From the NCBI GenBank assembly GCA_016722045.1, contig JADKGY010000008.1, forward strand, positions 124,001 to 188,000: a DNA stretch of 64,000 nucleotides. Reading direction: 5' to 3'. The notes beneath the pieces were generated by a model. The model saw only the letters and a program-made list of their open reading frames with translations, was not told where the DNA came from and did not search any database. The position numbers and the translations under genes were made by a program. The first letter of the stretch is position 1, and each line of letters begins with the position of its first letter. This DNA is from Candidatus Opimibacter skivensis (GTDB taxonomy: Bacteria; Bacteroidota; Bacteroidia; Chitinophagales; Saprospiraceae). Of the stretch, positions 8,394-17,783 are shown piece by piece.

Positions 8394-10250
8394 ATGAATC
8401 CAACCGAAATGAATCTAACGGCAGTCCTAAAACCCATATTCAGCGCCCTCCTGATCTGTTTTGCCTTTACGTTGTCAGGTCAAATATCCCCGGGAGAACT
8501 TGTCAGCCCACATGCACAATTGGAGGGAATGCTGAATTGCACAAAATGTCATGTGCTGGGCGATAAAGTATCAAATGAAAAATGTCTCGAATGTCATAAA
8601 GAAATAAAAAGTCTTGTGGATCAGGATAAGGGCTATCATGCATCATCGGAAGTAGAAGGAAAAGAATGTGTTTCCTGTCACAGCGATCACCATGGTAAAA
8701 ACTTTCAGATCATTCGATTTGATACAGAAAAATTTAATCATGCTCTTACAGGATATAAACTTACAGGAGCCCACCAGAAACTGGACTGTAACGAATGCCA
8801 CAATAACGATAAAATAGATTCATACGAATTAAAAAAGAAAAAATATACGTATCTGGGCCTCAAGACAGAGTGTATATCGTGTCATCAGGATGTTCACCAA
8901 AAAACATTGTCGACCGATTGTGCCTCATGTCACAATACTGATAAATTCGCCCCGGCTACTTTGTTTGAGCACAACAAAAGCGACTTTGTGCTTAAGGGCA
9001 AACACAAAGAAGTAGATTGTAAAAAATGCCACCAGATAACATTCATCAATAATGCAGTATTCCAGAAATTCGCTGACGTTCCATTTAAGAGCTGTGCTAA
9101 TTGTCATGAGGATGTTCACAACAATCAATTCGGCCAGAACTGTAAGGAGTGTCATACTGAAGAAGGATTTAATGTATTTGTCGGCAAGAGTTCATTCAAT
9201 CATAATCAAACCGACTTTCCATTATTAGGGAAACATGCGAAGGTAGATTGTGCTTCATGCCATCATCTCAGCGGAAATAACGCAGCAGCAAACGTCTTTC
9301 AGGATTATCGGGGAAAAGATTTTCACGACTGTATTACGTGTCACAAGGATGTACACGAGACAAAATTTGGATTGGACTGCAAAAAATGCCATACAGAGGA
9401 CTCCTTTCAAAAAATTCTACATCCCGATTTGTTTGATCACGATCTCACGGGCTATGCTCTCGAAGGAAAACACGAAACGGTAGATTGCAAAAAATGTCAC
9501 AAAACCAAAATGATAGATCCTGTAGCTCATGACAGATGTATGGATTGTCATGAAGATTTTCACAAGGGGCAATTCGTGCGTGACACCCACAAACCGGATT
9601 GTAAGGATTGTCACAACATAAATGGATTTGCCGGCTCATCATTCACGATTGAAAAGCACAACGAAGGACCATTTCCCCTGGAGGGTGCGCATCTTGCAAC
9701 GCCATGCATTGCATGCCATATGAAAAATGAGAAGTGGACGTTCAGAGATATTGGTAAAAAATGTGTTGATTGTCATTCGGATATCCACGAGGGGTTTCTG
9801 GATGAGAAGTACTATCCTCAAAAATCCTGTAATCAATGCCATTCATCTGAAGGATGGGTGCAGGTATCGTTTGACCATCTTCTGACGGGATTTGAATTGC
9901 AAGGCAAACACCAGCAGGCATTATGTGTGGCTTGTCACAAACCAGACACCAGCACAATCGGAGGTTCAAAACGTATTCCGTTTACCGGATTGAAACCGGA
10001 ATGTATTTCATGTCATGATGATATACACGAACGACAGTTTGAGGTGGCAGGGGCAACCGATTGCAAACGATGTCATAAGTTCGAAGCATGGAAGCCAAGT
10101 AATTTCGACCACAACACAGCAAGATTTGTACTGGATGGCGCACACAAAAATGTAACATGTGTTAAATGTCATAAAGCCGATGTTGTCGAAGGCAAGGCGG
10201 TCACGAAATACAAGCTTGAAAAATTTGAATGCGTGGACTGTCATAAATAA
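8394..10250 (+). CDS. 23-haem periplasmic c-type cytochrome
   Basis: A 618-residue exported cytochrome with 23 CXXCH haem-binding motifs. A signal peptide ends near residue 29 (AFTLSG). The body repeats a triheme pattern of about 80 residues: CxSCHxDxH, then DCxxCHT, then a FxLxGKHxxVDCxxCH segment. The histidines in GKH or GAH and in CHxDxH are candidate distal ligands, giving bis-His c3/c7-like haems. No membrane anchor remains after signal cleavage, unlike NrfH or NapC. Its ATG follows the oxidoreductase stop codon with no gap, so translation is coupled. It differs in sequence from the three giant cytochromes and is the best candidate for the periplasmic intermediate between cytochrome b and them (inference). 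Confidence 0.9.
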   Translation: MNPTEMNLTAVLKPIFSALLICFAFTLSGQISPGELVSPHAQLEGMLNCTKCHVLGDKVSNEKCLECHKEIKSLVDQDKGYHASSEVEGKECVSCHSDHHGKNFQIIRFDTEKFNHALTGYKLTGAHQKLDCNECHNNDKIDSYELKKKKYTYLGLKTECISCHQDVHQKTLSTDCASCHNTDKFAPATLFEHNKSDFVLKGKHKEVDCKKCHQITFINNAVFQKFADVPFKSCANCHEDVHNNQFGQNCKECHTEEGFNVFVGKSSFNHNQTDFPLLGKHAKVDCASCHHLSGNNAAANVFQDYRGKDFHDCITCHKDVHETKFGLDCKKCHTEDSFQKILHPDLFDHDLTGYALEGKHETVDCKKCHKTKMIDPVAHDRCMDCHEDFHKGQFVRDTHKPDCKDCHNINGFAGSSFTIEKHNEGPFPLEGAHLATPCIACHMKNEKWTFRDIGKKCVDCHSDIHEGFLDEKYYPQKSCNQCHSSEGWVQVSFDHLLTGFELQGKHQQALCVACHKPDTSTIGGSKRIPFTGLKPECISCHDDIHERQFEVAGATDCKRCHKFEAWKPSNFDHNTARFVLDGAHKNVTCVKCHKADVVEGKAVTKYKLEKFECVDCHK

Positions 10251-10305
10251 CAGACAAATTAAATATGAAGGACAAGCACTTCCGATAGAGCATATCCCTT
10301 TGTCG

Positions 10306-10360
10306 TGAAATATCCAAAGGAACAGTAATCTCCGTCCCATAAATAAATTTGGATATTTCA
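10306..10360. promoter_or_regulatory. 13-bp inverted repeat, candidate operator
   Basis: TGAAATATCCAAA at 10306-10318 is repeated perfectly in inverted orientation as TTTGGATATTTCA at 10348-10360, with 29 bases between. The right arm covers the -33 element of the promoter for the 94-haem cytochrome gene. This geometry fits a DNA-bound dimer or looped repressor. A long RNA hairpin ending the upstream transcript is an alternative, but no T-tract follows it. It is not found upstream of the other two giant cytochrome genes. Confidence 0.5.
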
Positions 10361-10378
10361 AAACAAACGGTATATTTG
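10348..10378 (+). promoter_or_regulatory. Bacteroidota-type promoter of the 94-haem cytochrome gene
   Basis: A TTTG -33 element (10348-10351) is separated by 19 bases from TATATTTG (10371-10378), a perfect match to the Bacteroidota -7 consensus TAnnTTTG. Transcription would begin near 10384 and leave a leader of about 120 nt before the ATG at 10504. An almost identical arrangement precedes the 58-haem cytochrome gene. Confidence 0.65.
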
Positions 10379-10395
10379 TAATCAACTCCACAAAA

Positions 10396-10460
10396 GAGGC
10401 ACTATCATAGCCTCGTTTTACCCTTTTATTGCATACCCAAATCATCAGGACAAAATCCTG
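10396..10460 (+). promoter_or_regulatory. structured mRNA leader with two hairpins
   Basis: Hairpin 1 is GAGGC (10396-10400), a 9-nt loop, and GCCTC (10410-10414). Hairpin 2 is CAGGA (10446-10450), a 5-nt loop, and TCCTG (10456-10460). Both have counterparts at matching places in the leader of the 58-haem gene, where stem 1 is GACGC/GCGTC. The stem is conserved while its bases change in compensation, which suggests selection on RNA structure. Function is unknown; attenuation or mRNA stabilisation is plausible. Confidence 0.45.
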
Positions 10461-10503
10461 CTGGGGAACGTGTGTTTATTGCCCATGTTAAGTGTAATGA
10501 AAA

Positions 10504-13500
10504 ATGGAGTATCTCAAAAGGGTCATATATGTTTTAATTTCTTCTCTTGTCGTGATGGGAGCGCATGCGCAATCACCACACGGAAAGGAGTTAACCATAA
10601 GTTGTGACGCTTGCCACACGTCCACGAGTTGGTCCGTTTCCAAAGACTCTATTACGTTCAATCATGATTCGACGCAGTTTTTATTGCAAGGTCGGCACAC
10701 CATCATTGATTGCAAAGAATGCCATAGCACGCTTGAGTTTTCGAAGGCCGAAACAAATTGTGTGTCTTGTCATATCGATATTCATCAGCAGACAGTAGGT
10801 CAGGAATGTTCAAGGTGCCACAATTCAAACTCCTGGCTCGTTGATAACATTGCAGAAATCCACAGACAAATTTCGTTTCCTCTATTAGGGGCACACGGTG
10901 TAGCCCAATGTGTTGAATGTCATAAATCCGAAACAAATTTGCGGTTTGAGACAATGGGAACGGAATGCATAAGTTGCCATAAAAAGGATTTCGATGCAAC
11001 GATTAATCCTGATCACAAAAAGGCAGGATTCTCAACAGAATGTATTGAGTGTCACAAAATTGATGCTTTTCAATGGACAGCATCAGGGATCAATCACGAC
11101 TTCTTCCCCTTAACACAAGGACATTCGATTAATGAATGTGCAACTTGTCACAAAGGAGCCGATTATTCTAAAATCTCCCCGGAATGTATAACCTGTCATG
11201 AAACGGACTTTAAAGGCACGACCAACCCCAATCATCAGCTTGCTAATTTCTCGACTTCATGTGCAGAGTGCCACACAACAACACCTGGTTGGAAGCCGGC
11301 TGAGTTCAGACAACACGATTTACAATTCCCCATATACAGTGGAGCACATAATGGACAATGGGACAAGTGTGTAGACTGCCATTCTGATCCAGGGAGCTTC
11401 ACCTTATTCACATGTGTCACGTGTCATAAGAATCCCGAAACTGACAACAAGCACAGTGGCGTATCAGGATATTCATATAACAGTACAGCATGTTTGGCGT
11501 GTCACCCGGATGGAAAAGCAGATGGAGCGTTTGATCACAACAACACTAACTTTCCGCTTACGGGAGCTCATGCGACTCTGGAATGTTTAAAATGTCACGC
11601 TAACGGATTTGCAGGAACTCCGACTGAATGTGTTGCATGTCATGCTACTGATTTTCAACTTTCCACAAATCCTAACCATAATAACCTTGGATTGTCAACT
11701 GATTGTGCAACCTGTCACACCACAACACCTGGCTGGGCACCTGCAAAATTTCCAAATCATAATGATTTCTATGTCCTATCCGGCGCTCATGCCGTAGTAG
11801 CAAATCAATGTGCATCCTGTCATCAGGGGGAATATAATAACACCCCTTCCACTTGTGTAGGATGTCATCTTCAGGATTATAATCAAACAACGGATCCATC
11901 TCATACGACCTTACAGTTTTCAACGGATTGTGCAACATGTCACTCTGAAAGCGCATGGGCTCCTGCAACATTTGATCACGACGACCAATATTTTCCAATC
12001 TATAGTGGAACACATGAAGGTGTCTGGGATAAATGCGTGGATTGTCATACCAATCCATCAAACTACAGCGAATTTACATGTGTCACCTGCCACACCAATC
12101 CCGAGACAGACAACCATCATACCGGTGTATCAGGGTATACATACAATAGTGCCGTCTGCCTGGCCTGTCACCCAAATGGAGAAAACACCGGAACGTTTGA
12201 TCATAATGGAACAAACTTCCCGCTTACAGGTGCGCATATTACGGTTGAATGCATTAGCTGTCATGCCAATGGGTTTGCCGGAACACCAACCGAATGTATC
12301 TCGTGTCATTCCACCGACTTTAATCAGTCAGTTAACCCAAACCACAACAGTCTTGGACTGTCAACAGAATGCACAACGTGTCACACTACTGCACCAGGCT
12401 GGAGTCCTGCAAACTTTCCGAACCACAATGATTTCTATGTCCTGACTGACGCTCATGCTAAAGTAGCAAGTGAATGTGCATCTTGCCATCAGGGAGAATA
12501 CAACAATACACCTACAACATGCGTGGGTTGTCATCTTCAGGAATATAATCACACAACCGATCCTTCTCACGCGGCACTCCAATTCTCTACAGATTGTGCA
12601 TCATGCCACACCGAAAGCTCCTGGCAGCCCGCAACATTTGATCATGATGCTCAACATTTTCCAATTTATAGCGGTGCTCACGCTGGTGTTTGGAATCAAT
12701 GCGTCGATTGTCATACCAATCCATCCAACTACTCCGTATATACATGTGTCACATGTCATATGAATGTTGAAACGAACCAACAACACGCAAATGTCAGCGG
12801 ATATATTTATGAAAATTCTGCATGTTTTGCCTGTCACCCAACAGGTGATGGACAAGGATCATTTGATCATAACAATTCTAACTTTCCGCTGACCGGCGCA
12901 CATGCGACAGTTAGCTGTGCAGAGTGTCATAGTGCAGGATATCAGGGCACACCCACTGAATGTAGTGCATGTCATTTACAGAATTTTAACCAGTCGACAA
13001 ATCCAGGCCATATTACATTGGGCTTGTCAACGGATTGTATAACCTGTCATACTACAGCCCCCGGCTGGAATCCGGCATTATTTGCGGACCACAATAATTT
13101 TTATCCATTGCTGGGCGCTCATGCAGCTATTGCAAATCAATGCGCAACATGTCATAACGGAAACTATACAACGACTCCAAATACATGCGTAGGTTGCCAT
13201 CAGGGTGATTATAATCAAACCAATACTCCATCACATATCGCGCTTAACTTTTCAACTGATTGCGCTTCGTGTCATACACAATCAGCATGGTTACCTGCTG
13301 AATATACAGATCATGATGCCAATTATTTTCCTATCTATAGTGGTGGACATATGGGCGCCTGGGATCAATGCACAGATTGCCATACGAACCCGAATGACTA
13401 CTCCGTATATACATGTGTCACATGTCATATGAATGTTGAAACAAATCAGCAACATGCAGGTGTAAGTGGGTATATTTATGAAAACTCTGCGTGTTTCGCT

Positions 13501-16500
13501 TGCCATCCAACCGGAGATGGACAAGGATCATTTGATCATAATAATTCCAACTTTCCACTGACCGGTGCACATACAACAGTAAGTTGTGCAGAATGTCATA
13601 GCGGTGGATACCAGGGAACACCTACCGAGTGCAGCGCATGTCATCTAACAAACTTTAACCAGTCAGCAAACCCGGGTCATATCTCACTGGGCTTATCAAC
13701 GGACTGTATTACGTGTCACACTACAGCGCCCGGCTGGAACCCTGCATTATTTCCGGATCACAATAATTTTTATCCATTGCTGGGCGCTCATGCAGCTATT
13801 GCAAATCAATGTGCAACATGTCACAATGGAAACTATACAACGACTCCAAATACATGCGTAGGTTGCCATCAGGGTGATTACAATCAAACCAATAATCCAT
13901 CGCATATCGCGCTTAATTTTTCAACAGATTGCGCATCGTGTCATACACAATCAGCATGGTTACCTGCTGAATATACAGATCATGATGCTAATTATTTTCC
14001 TATCTATAGCGGTGGACATATGGGCGCCTGGGATCAATGCACAGATTGCCATACGAATCCAAATAACTACGCTGTATATACATGTGTCACATGTCACATG
14101 AACCCGGAAACAAATCAGCAACACGCGGGTGTCAGCGGGTATATTTATGAAAATTCAGCTTGTTTTGCTTGTCATCCTACAGGTGATGCACAAGGGGCAT
14201 TCGATCATAACAATTCCAACTTCCCTCTCACGGGCGCACATACAACAGTTAGCTGCGCAGAGTGTCATGCGGGAGGATATCAAGGCACACCTACAGAATG
14301 TAGTGCATGCCATTTGCAGAACTTTAACCAGTCAGCAAACCCGGGTCATATTTCATTGGGATTGTCAACGGACTGTATAACTTGTCATACTACAGCACCT
14401 GGTTGGAACCCGGCATTATTTCCGGATCACAATAATTTTTATCCATTGCTTGGTGCCCATGCAGCTATAGCAAATCAATGCGCAACGTGTCACAACGGGA
14501 ACTACAATAACACCCCCAACACATGTGTTGGTTGTCACCTGAACAATTATAATCAAACCAATAATCCGTCACACGTTGCGCTTAATTTTTCCACGGACTG
14601 TGCTTCGTGTCATACACAATCAGCATGGATGCCTGCTGAATATACTGATCACGACAATATGTATTTTCCTATCTATAGTGGAGGACATATGGGTGCATGG
14701 AGCCAATGCACAGATTGTCATACCAATCCGAATAACTACGCGGTATATACATGTGTCAGTTGTCACATGAATCCAGAGACGAACCAACAACACGCGGGGG
14801 TCAGCGGGTATATTTATGAAAATTCAGCATGCTTTGCCTGTCATCCTACCGGTGACGCACAAGGCGCATTTGATCATAACAATTCTAACTTTCCTCTCAC
14901 CGGTGCACACATAACGGTCAATTGTGTAGAATGTCATGCGGGAGGGTATCAGGGCACACCTACAGAATGTAGTGCATGTCATTTACAGAACTTTAACCAG
15001 TCGACAAATCCAAATCATACTTCTTTGGGCTTGTCTACAGATTGTATAACATGTCACACTACAGCACCGAACTGGAACCCTGCTTTATTCCCGGAACATA
15101 ATAATTATTATCCACTACTCGGGGCGCACGCCGCAATAGCCAATCAATGTGCAACATGTCACAACGGAAATTATAATAACACGCCAAACACCTGTGTTGG
15201 ATGTCACCTCAGCGATTATAACCAAACCAACAACCCATCACATGTGGCGCTGAATTTTTCCACAGACTGTGCTTCATGTCATACACAAAATGCATGGGTG
15301 CCCGCGGAGTATACTGATCACGACAACACATATTTCCCAATCTATAGCGGAGGACATATGGGCGCATGGAGTCAATGCACAGATTGTCATACCAATCCGA
15401 ATAACTACGCCGTATATACATGTGTCACGTGTCACATGAATCCCGAGACGAATCAACAACATGCTGGTGTTAGCGGTTATATTTATGAAAATTCAGCTTG
15501 TTTTGCATGTCATCCTACAGGAAGTGCCCAAGGCGCATTTGATCATAATAATTCGAACTTTCCGCTTACCGGAGCACACACATCGGTGAGTTGCATCGAG
15601 TGTCATGCCGGAGGATACCAGGGTACACCTACGGAGTGCAGCGCATGTCATATAACAAACTATAATCAGTCGACAAATCCAAATCATACTTCTTTGGGCT
15701 TGTCTACAGATTGTATAACATGTCACACTACAGCACCGAATTGGAACCCTGCATTATTTCCTGATCACAATAATTTTTATCCACTACTTGGCGCTCATGC
15801 CGCAATAGCCAATCAGTGTGCAACATGTCACAACGGAAACTATAATAACACGCCGAACACGTGTGTAGGTTGCCATCTAAGCGATTATAATCAAACGAAC
15901 AATCCGTCTCACATCGCGTTGAATTTTTCTACAAACTGTGCATCCTGTCATACACAAAATGCCTGGGTACCTGCTGAATACACCGATCATGACAATGCAT
16001 ATTTCCCTATTTACAGCGGAGGGCATATGGGCGCATGGAGTCAGTGCACAGATTGTCATACCAATCCGAATAACTACGGTGTATATACATGTGTCACGTG
16101 TCACATGAATCCCGAGACGAATCAACAGCATGCCGGAGTCAGTGGGTATATTTATGAAAATTCAGCTTGTTTTGCATGTCATCCTACAGGAAGTGCGCAA
16201 GGCGCGTTTGATCATAACAATTCGAACTTTCCGCTTACAGGAGCACACACATCGGTAAGTTGTATTGACTGTCACGCCGGAGGATACCAGGGCACTCCAA
16301 CAACGTGTAATGCATGTCACCTGCCCGACTATAACCAGGCGACCAATCCGAATCATACTTCTTTGGGCCTGTCTACAGATTGTATAACATGTCACACTAC
16401 AGCACCGAACTGGAACCCTGCATTATTTCCTGATCACAATAATTTTTATCCACTACTTGGCGCTCATGCCGCAATAGCCAATCAATGTGCAACATGTCAC

Positions 16501-17538
16501 AACGGAAACTATAATAACACGCCCAATACCTGTGTCGGTTGTCACCTAAGCGATTACAATCAAACGAACAATCCATCCCACATCGCTTTGAATTTTTCTA
16601 CAAACTGTGCATCCTGTCATACACAAAATGCCTGGGTACCTGCTGAATACACCGATCATGACAATGCATATTTCCCTATCTACAGCGGAGGGCACATGGG
16701 CGTATGGAATCAGTGCACTGATTGTCATACAAACCCGAATAATTATGCCCTATTTACATGTGTATCCTGCCATACTAACCCGGAAACAAACCAACAACAT
16801 GCCGGCGTAAACGGATATATATATCAAAACGCGGCATGTTTTGCCTGTCATCCTACGGGAAGTGCACAAGGCGCATTTGATCATAATACATCTAACTTTC
16901 CGCTTACAGGAGCACACATCACCGTGAGTTGTGTACAGTGCCATGCCGGAGGATATCAAGGCACTCCTACTGAATGTAATGCATGCCACATGACCAATTA
17001 CAACCAGTCATCCAATCCAAATCATATTTCATTGGGCCTTTCTACCAATTGTACAACATGCCACACTACTGCACCGGATTGGAACCCGGCATTGTTCCCC
17101 AATCACAATGCTTTTTATCCTTTGGTTGGTGCCCATGCCGCTATTGCAAATCAGTGTGCAACCTGCCACAATGGAAACTATAATAACACACCCAATACCT
17201 GTGTCGGCTGTCACTTAAGCGACTACAATCAGACCAACAACCCAAACCACCAGGCGGCTCAATTTCCAACGACCTGTGCTACATGCCACTCACAAACAGC
17301 CTGGACACCGGCTAACTGGGATCATGATAATCTATACTTCCCGATATACAGCGGGAACCACCACAATGAATGGAATCAATGCAGCGACTGCCACACGAAC
17401 CCAAATAATTATGCAGTATTTACATGTATTACATGTCATCATCAGAATCAGATGAATAATGAGCACCAGGGCGTTAATGGATATCAGTATAATAGTAATG
17501 CATGCTATGCCTGCCATCCAAATGGAAGTGCGAATTAA
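10504..17538 (+). CDS. giant 94-haem c-type cytochrome
   Basis: A 2344-residue exported protein with 94 CXXCH motifs by direct count, about one per 25 residues. A signal peptide (cleavage near AHAQS, residue 22) is followed by a 13-haem N-terminal region (to residue 342) shared with the 34- and 58-haem paralogues. Nine tandem units follow, starting at residues 343, 565, 787, 1010, 1233, 1456, 1679, 1902 and 2125, each with nine haems in three triheme modules: A (FPLTGAH, GTPTEC), B (YPLLGAH, NTPNTC) and C (YFPIYSGGH, CFACHP). Extra GAH or GGH histidines before each module can serve as distal ligands. There is no type IX sorting domain, membrane segment or catalytic domain. It ends right after the last haem of a C module. 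A periplasmic or surface electron wire or store is the likely role (inference). Confidence 0.9.
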   Translation: MEYLKRVIYVLISSLVVMGAHAQSPHGKELTISCDACHTSTSWSVSKDSITFNHDSTQFLLQGRHTIIDCKECHSTLEFSKAETNCVSCHIDIHQQTVGQECSRCHNSNSWLVDNIAEIHRQISFPLLGAHGVAQCVECHKSETNLRFETMGTECISCHKKDFDATINPDHKKAGFSTECIECHKIDAFQWTASGINHDFFPLTQGHSINECATCHKGADYSKISPECITCHETDFKGTTNPNHQLANFSTSCAECHTTTPGWKPAEFRQHDLQFPIYSGAHNGQWDKCVDCHSDPGSFTLFTCVTCHKNPETDNKHSGVSGYSYNSTACLACHPDGKADGAFDHNNTNFPLTGAHATLECLKCHANGFAGTPTECVACHATDFQLSTNPNHNNLGLSTDCATCHTTTPGWAPAKFPNHNDFYVLSGAHAVVANQCASCHQGEYNNTPSTCVGCHLQDYNQTTDPSHTTLQFSTDCATCHSESAWAPATFDHDDQYFPIYSGTHEGVWDKCVDCHTNPSNYSEFTCVTCHTNPETDNHHTGVSGYTYNSAVCLACHPNGENTGTFDHNGTNFPLTGAHITVECISCHANGFAGTPTECISCHSTDFNQSVNPNHNSLGLSTECTTCHTTAPGWSPANFPNHNDFYVLTDAHAKVASECASCHQGEYNNTPTTCVGCHLQEYNHTTDPSHAALQFSTDCASCHTESSWQPATFDHDAQHFPIYSGAHAGVWNQCVDCHTNPSNYSVYTCVTCHMNVETNQQHANVSGYIYENSACFACHPTGDGQGSFDHNNSNFPLTGAHATVSCAECHSAGYQGTPTECSACHLQNFNQSTNPGHITLGLSTDCITCHTTAPGWNPALFADHNNFYPLLGAHAAIANQCATCHNGNYTTTPNTCVGCHQGDYNQTNTPSHIALNFSTDCASCHTQSAWLPAEYTDHDANYFPIYSGGHMGAWDQCTDCHTNPNDYSVYTCVTCHMNVETNQQHAGVSGYIYENSACFACHPTGDGQGSFDHNNSNFPLTGAHTTVSCAECHSGGYQGTPTECSACHLTNFNQSANPGHISLGLSTDCITCHTTAPGWNPALFPDHNNFYPLLGAHAAIANQCATCHNGNYTTTPNTCVGCHQGDYNQTNNPSHIALNFSTDCASCHTQSAWLPAEYTDHDANYFPIYSGGHMGAWDQCTDCHTNPNNYAVYTCVTCHMNPETNQQHAGVSGYIYENSACFACHPTGDAQGAFDHNNSNFPLTGAHTTVSCAECHAGGYQGTPTECSACHLQNFNQSANPGHISLGLSTDCITCHTTAPGWNPALFPDHNNFYPLLGAHAAIANQCATCHNGNYNNTPNTCVGCHLNNYNQTNNPSHVALNFSTDCASCHTQSAWMPAEYTDHDNMYFPIYSGGHMGAWSQCTDCHTNPNNYAVYTCVSCHMNPETNQQHAGVSGYIYENSACFACHPTGDAQGAFDHNNSNFPLTGAHITVNCVECHAGGYQGTPTECSACHLQNFNQSTNPNHTSLGLSTDCITCHTTAPNWNPALFPEHNNYYPLLGAHAAIANQCATCHNGNYNNTPNTCVGCHLSDYNQTNNPSHVALNFSTDCASCHTQNAWVPAEYTDHDNTYFPIYSGGHMGAWSQCTDCHTNPNNYAVYTCVTCHMNPETNQQHAGVSGYIYENSACFACHPTGSAQGAFDHNNSNFPLTGAHTSVSCIECHAGGYQGTPTECSACHITNYNQSTNPNHTSLGLSTDCITCHTTAPNWNPALFPDHNNFYPLLGAHAAIANQCATCHNGNYNNTPNTCVGCHLSDYNQTNNPSHIALNFSTNCASCHTQNAWVPAEYTDHDNAYFPIYSGGHMGAWSQCTDCHTNPNNYGVYTCVTCHMNPETNQQHAGVSGYIYENSACFACHPTGSAQGAFDHNNSNFPLTGAHTSVSCIDCHAGGYQGTPTTCNACHLPDYNQATNPNHTSLGLSTDCITCHTTAPNWNPALFPDHNNFYPLLGAHAAIANQCATCHNGNYNNTPNTCVGCHLSDYNQTNNPSHIALNFSTNCASCHTQNAWVPAEYTDHDNAYFPIYSGGHMGVWNQCTDCHTNPNNYALFTCVSCHTNPETNQQHAGVNGYIYQNAACFACHPTGSAQGAFDHNTSNFPLTGAHITVSCVQCHAGGYQGTPTECNACHMTNYNQSSNPNHISLGLSTNCTTCHTTAPDWNPALFPNHNAFYPLVGAHAAIANQCATCHNGNYNNTPNTCVGCHLSDYNQTNNPNHQAAQFPTTCATCHSQTAWTPANWDHDNLYFPIYSGNHHNEWNQCSDCHTNPNNYAVFTCITCHHQNQMNNEHQGVNGYQYNSNACYACHPNGSAN
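11530..17535 (+). repeat. nine tandem 666-669-bp coding repeats
   Basis: Units start at 11530, 12196, 12862, 13531, 14200, 14869, 15538, 16207 and 16876, each at the TTT/TTC of an FDHN segment. The period is 666 bp for the first two and exactly 669 bp from the third on. Units 3 to 8 are the most alike, with long stretches of identical DNA, which suggests recent unequal crossing-over or gene conversion. Copy number could vary between strains or be wrong in a short-read assembly. Confidence 0.93.
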
Positions 17539-17649
17539 GACCACAATCGCTAAACGTAGTTTGGCGCTCATGGCGCTTCATCCAACTAAAGGCCCCCAAG
17601 ATCCCAAAGGAGCAAAAAACTAATGCTAGGCGGATGTCACGAAACCACC

Positions 17650-17760
17650 TATCTTTGTTGATAGCGCCCTAGTATGGCGGCTTCTAGTTTGTCTCGATAT
17701 CGTACCCTAAATATTGCGAAACCAACTTTCAGGACAGACCTTGAGGATCTTGTTCTTTTA
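17650..17760 (+). promoter_or_regulatory. possible promoter-leader of the 34-haem cytochrome gene
   Basis: A TATCTTTG -7-like box lies at 17650-17657, without a clear -33 element. It is followed by a small CGCC/GGCG hairpin (17665-17679) and then a segment (ACCCT, ATTGC, ACCAA, TTCAGGACA, about 17703-17745) that aligns with the leaders of the 94- and 58-haem genes. The match is weaker than in those two, and a clean second stem does not form. The rest of the 17539-17783 gap holds only a short GCGC palindrome near 17562. Confidence 0.3.
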
Positions 17761-17783
17761 GAGGTTTAAAATTGAAATACGAA

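Noticed and set aside
8394..10250. NapC/NrfH-type quinol dehydrogenase
   Set aside because: There is no membrane anchor after the signal peptide and the haem count (23) is far above the 4-5 of that family.
11530..17535. CRISPR or other array
   Set aside because: The repeats are 666-669 bp, entirely coding, without spacers; they are protein repeats.
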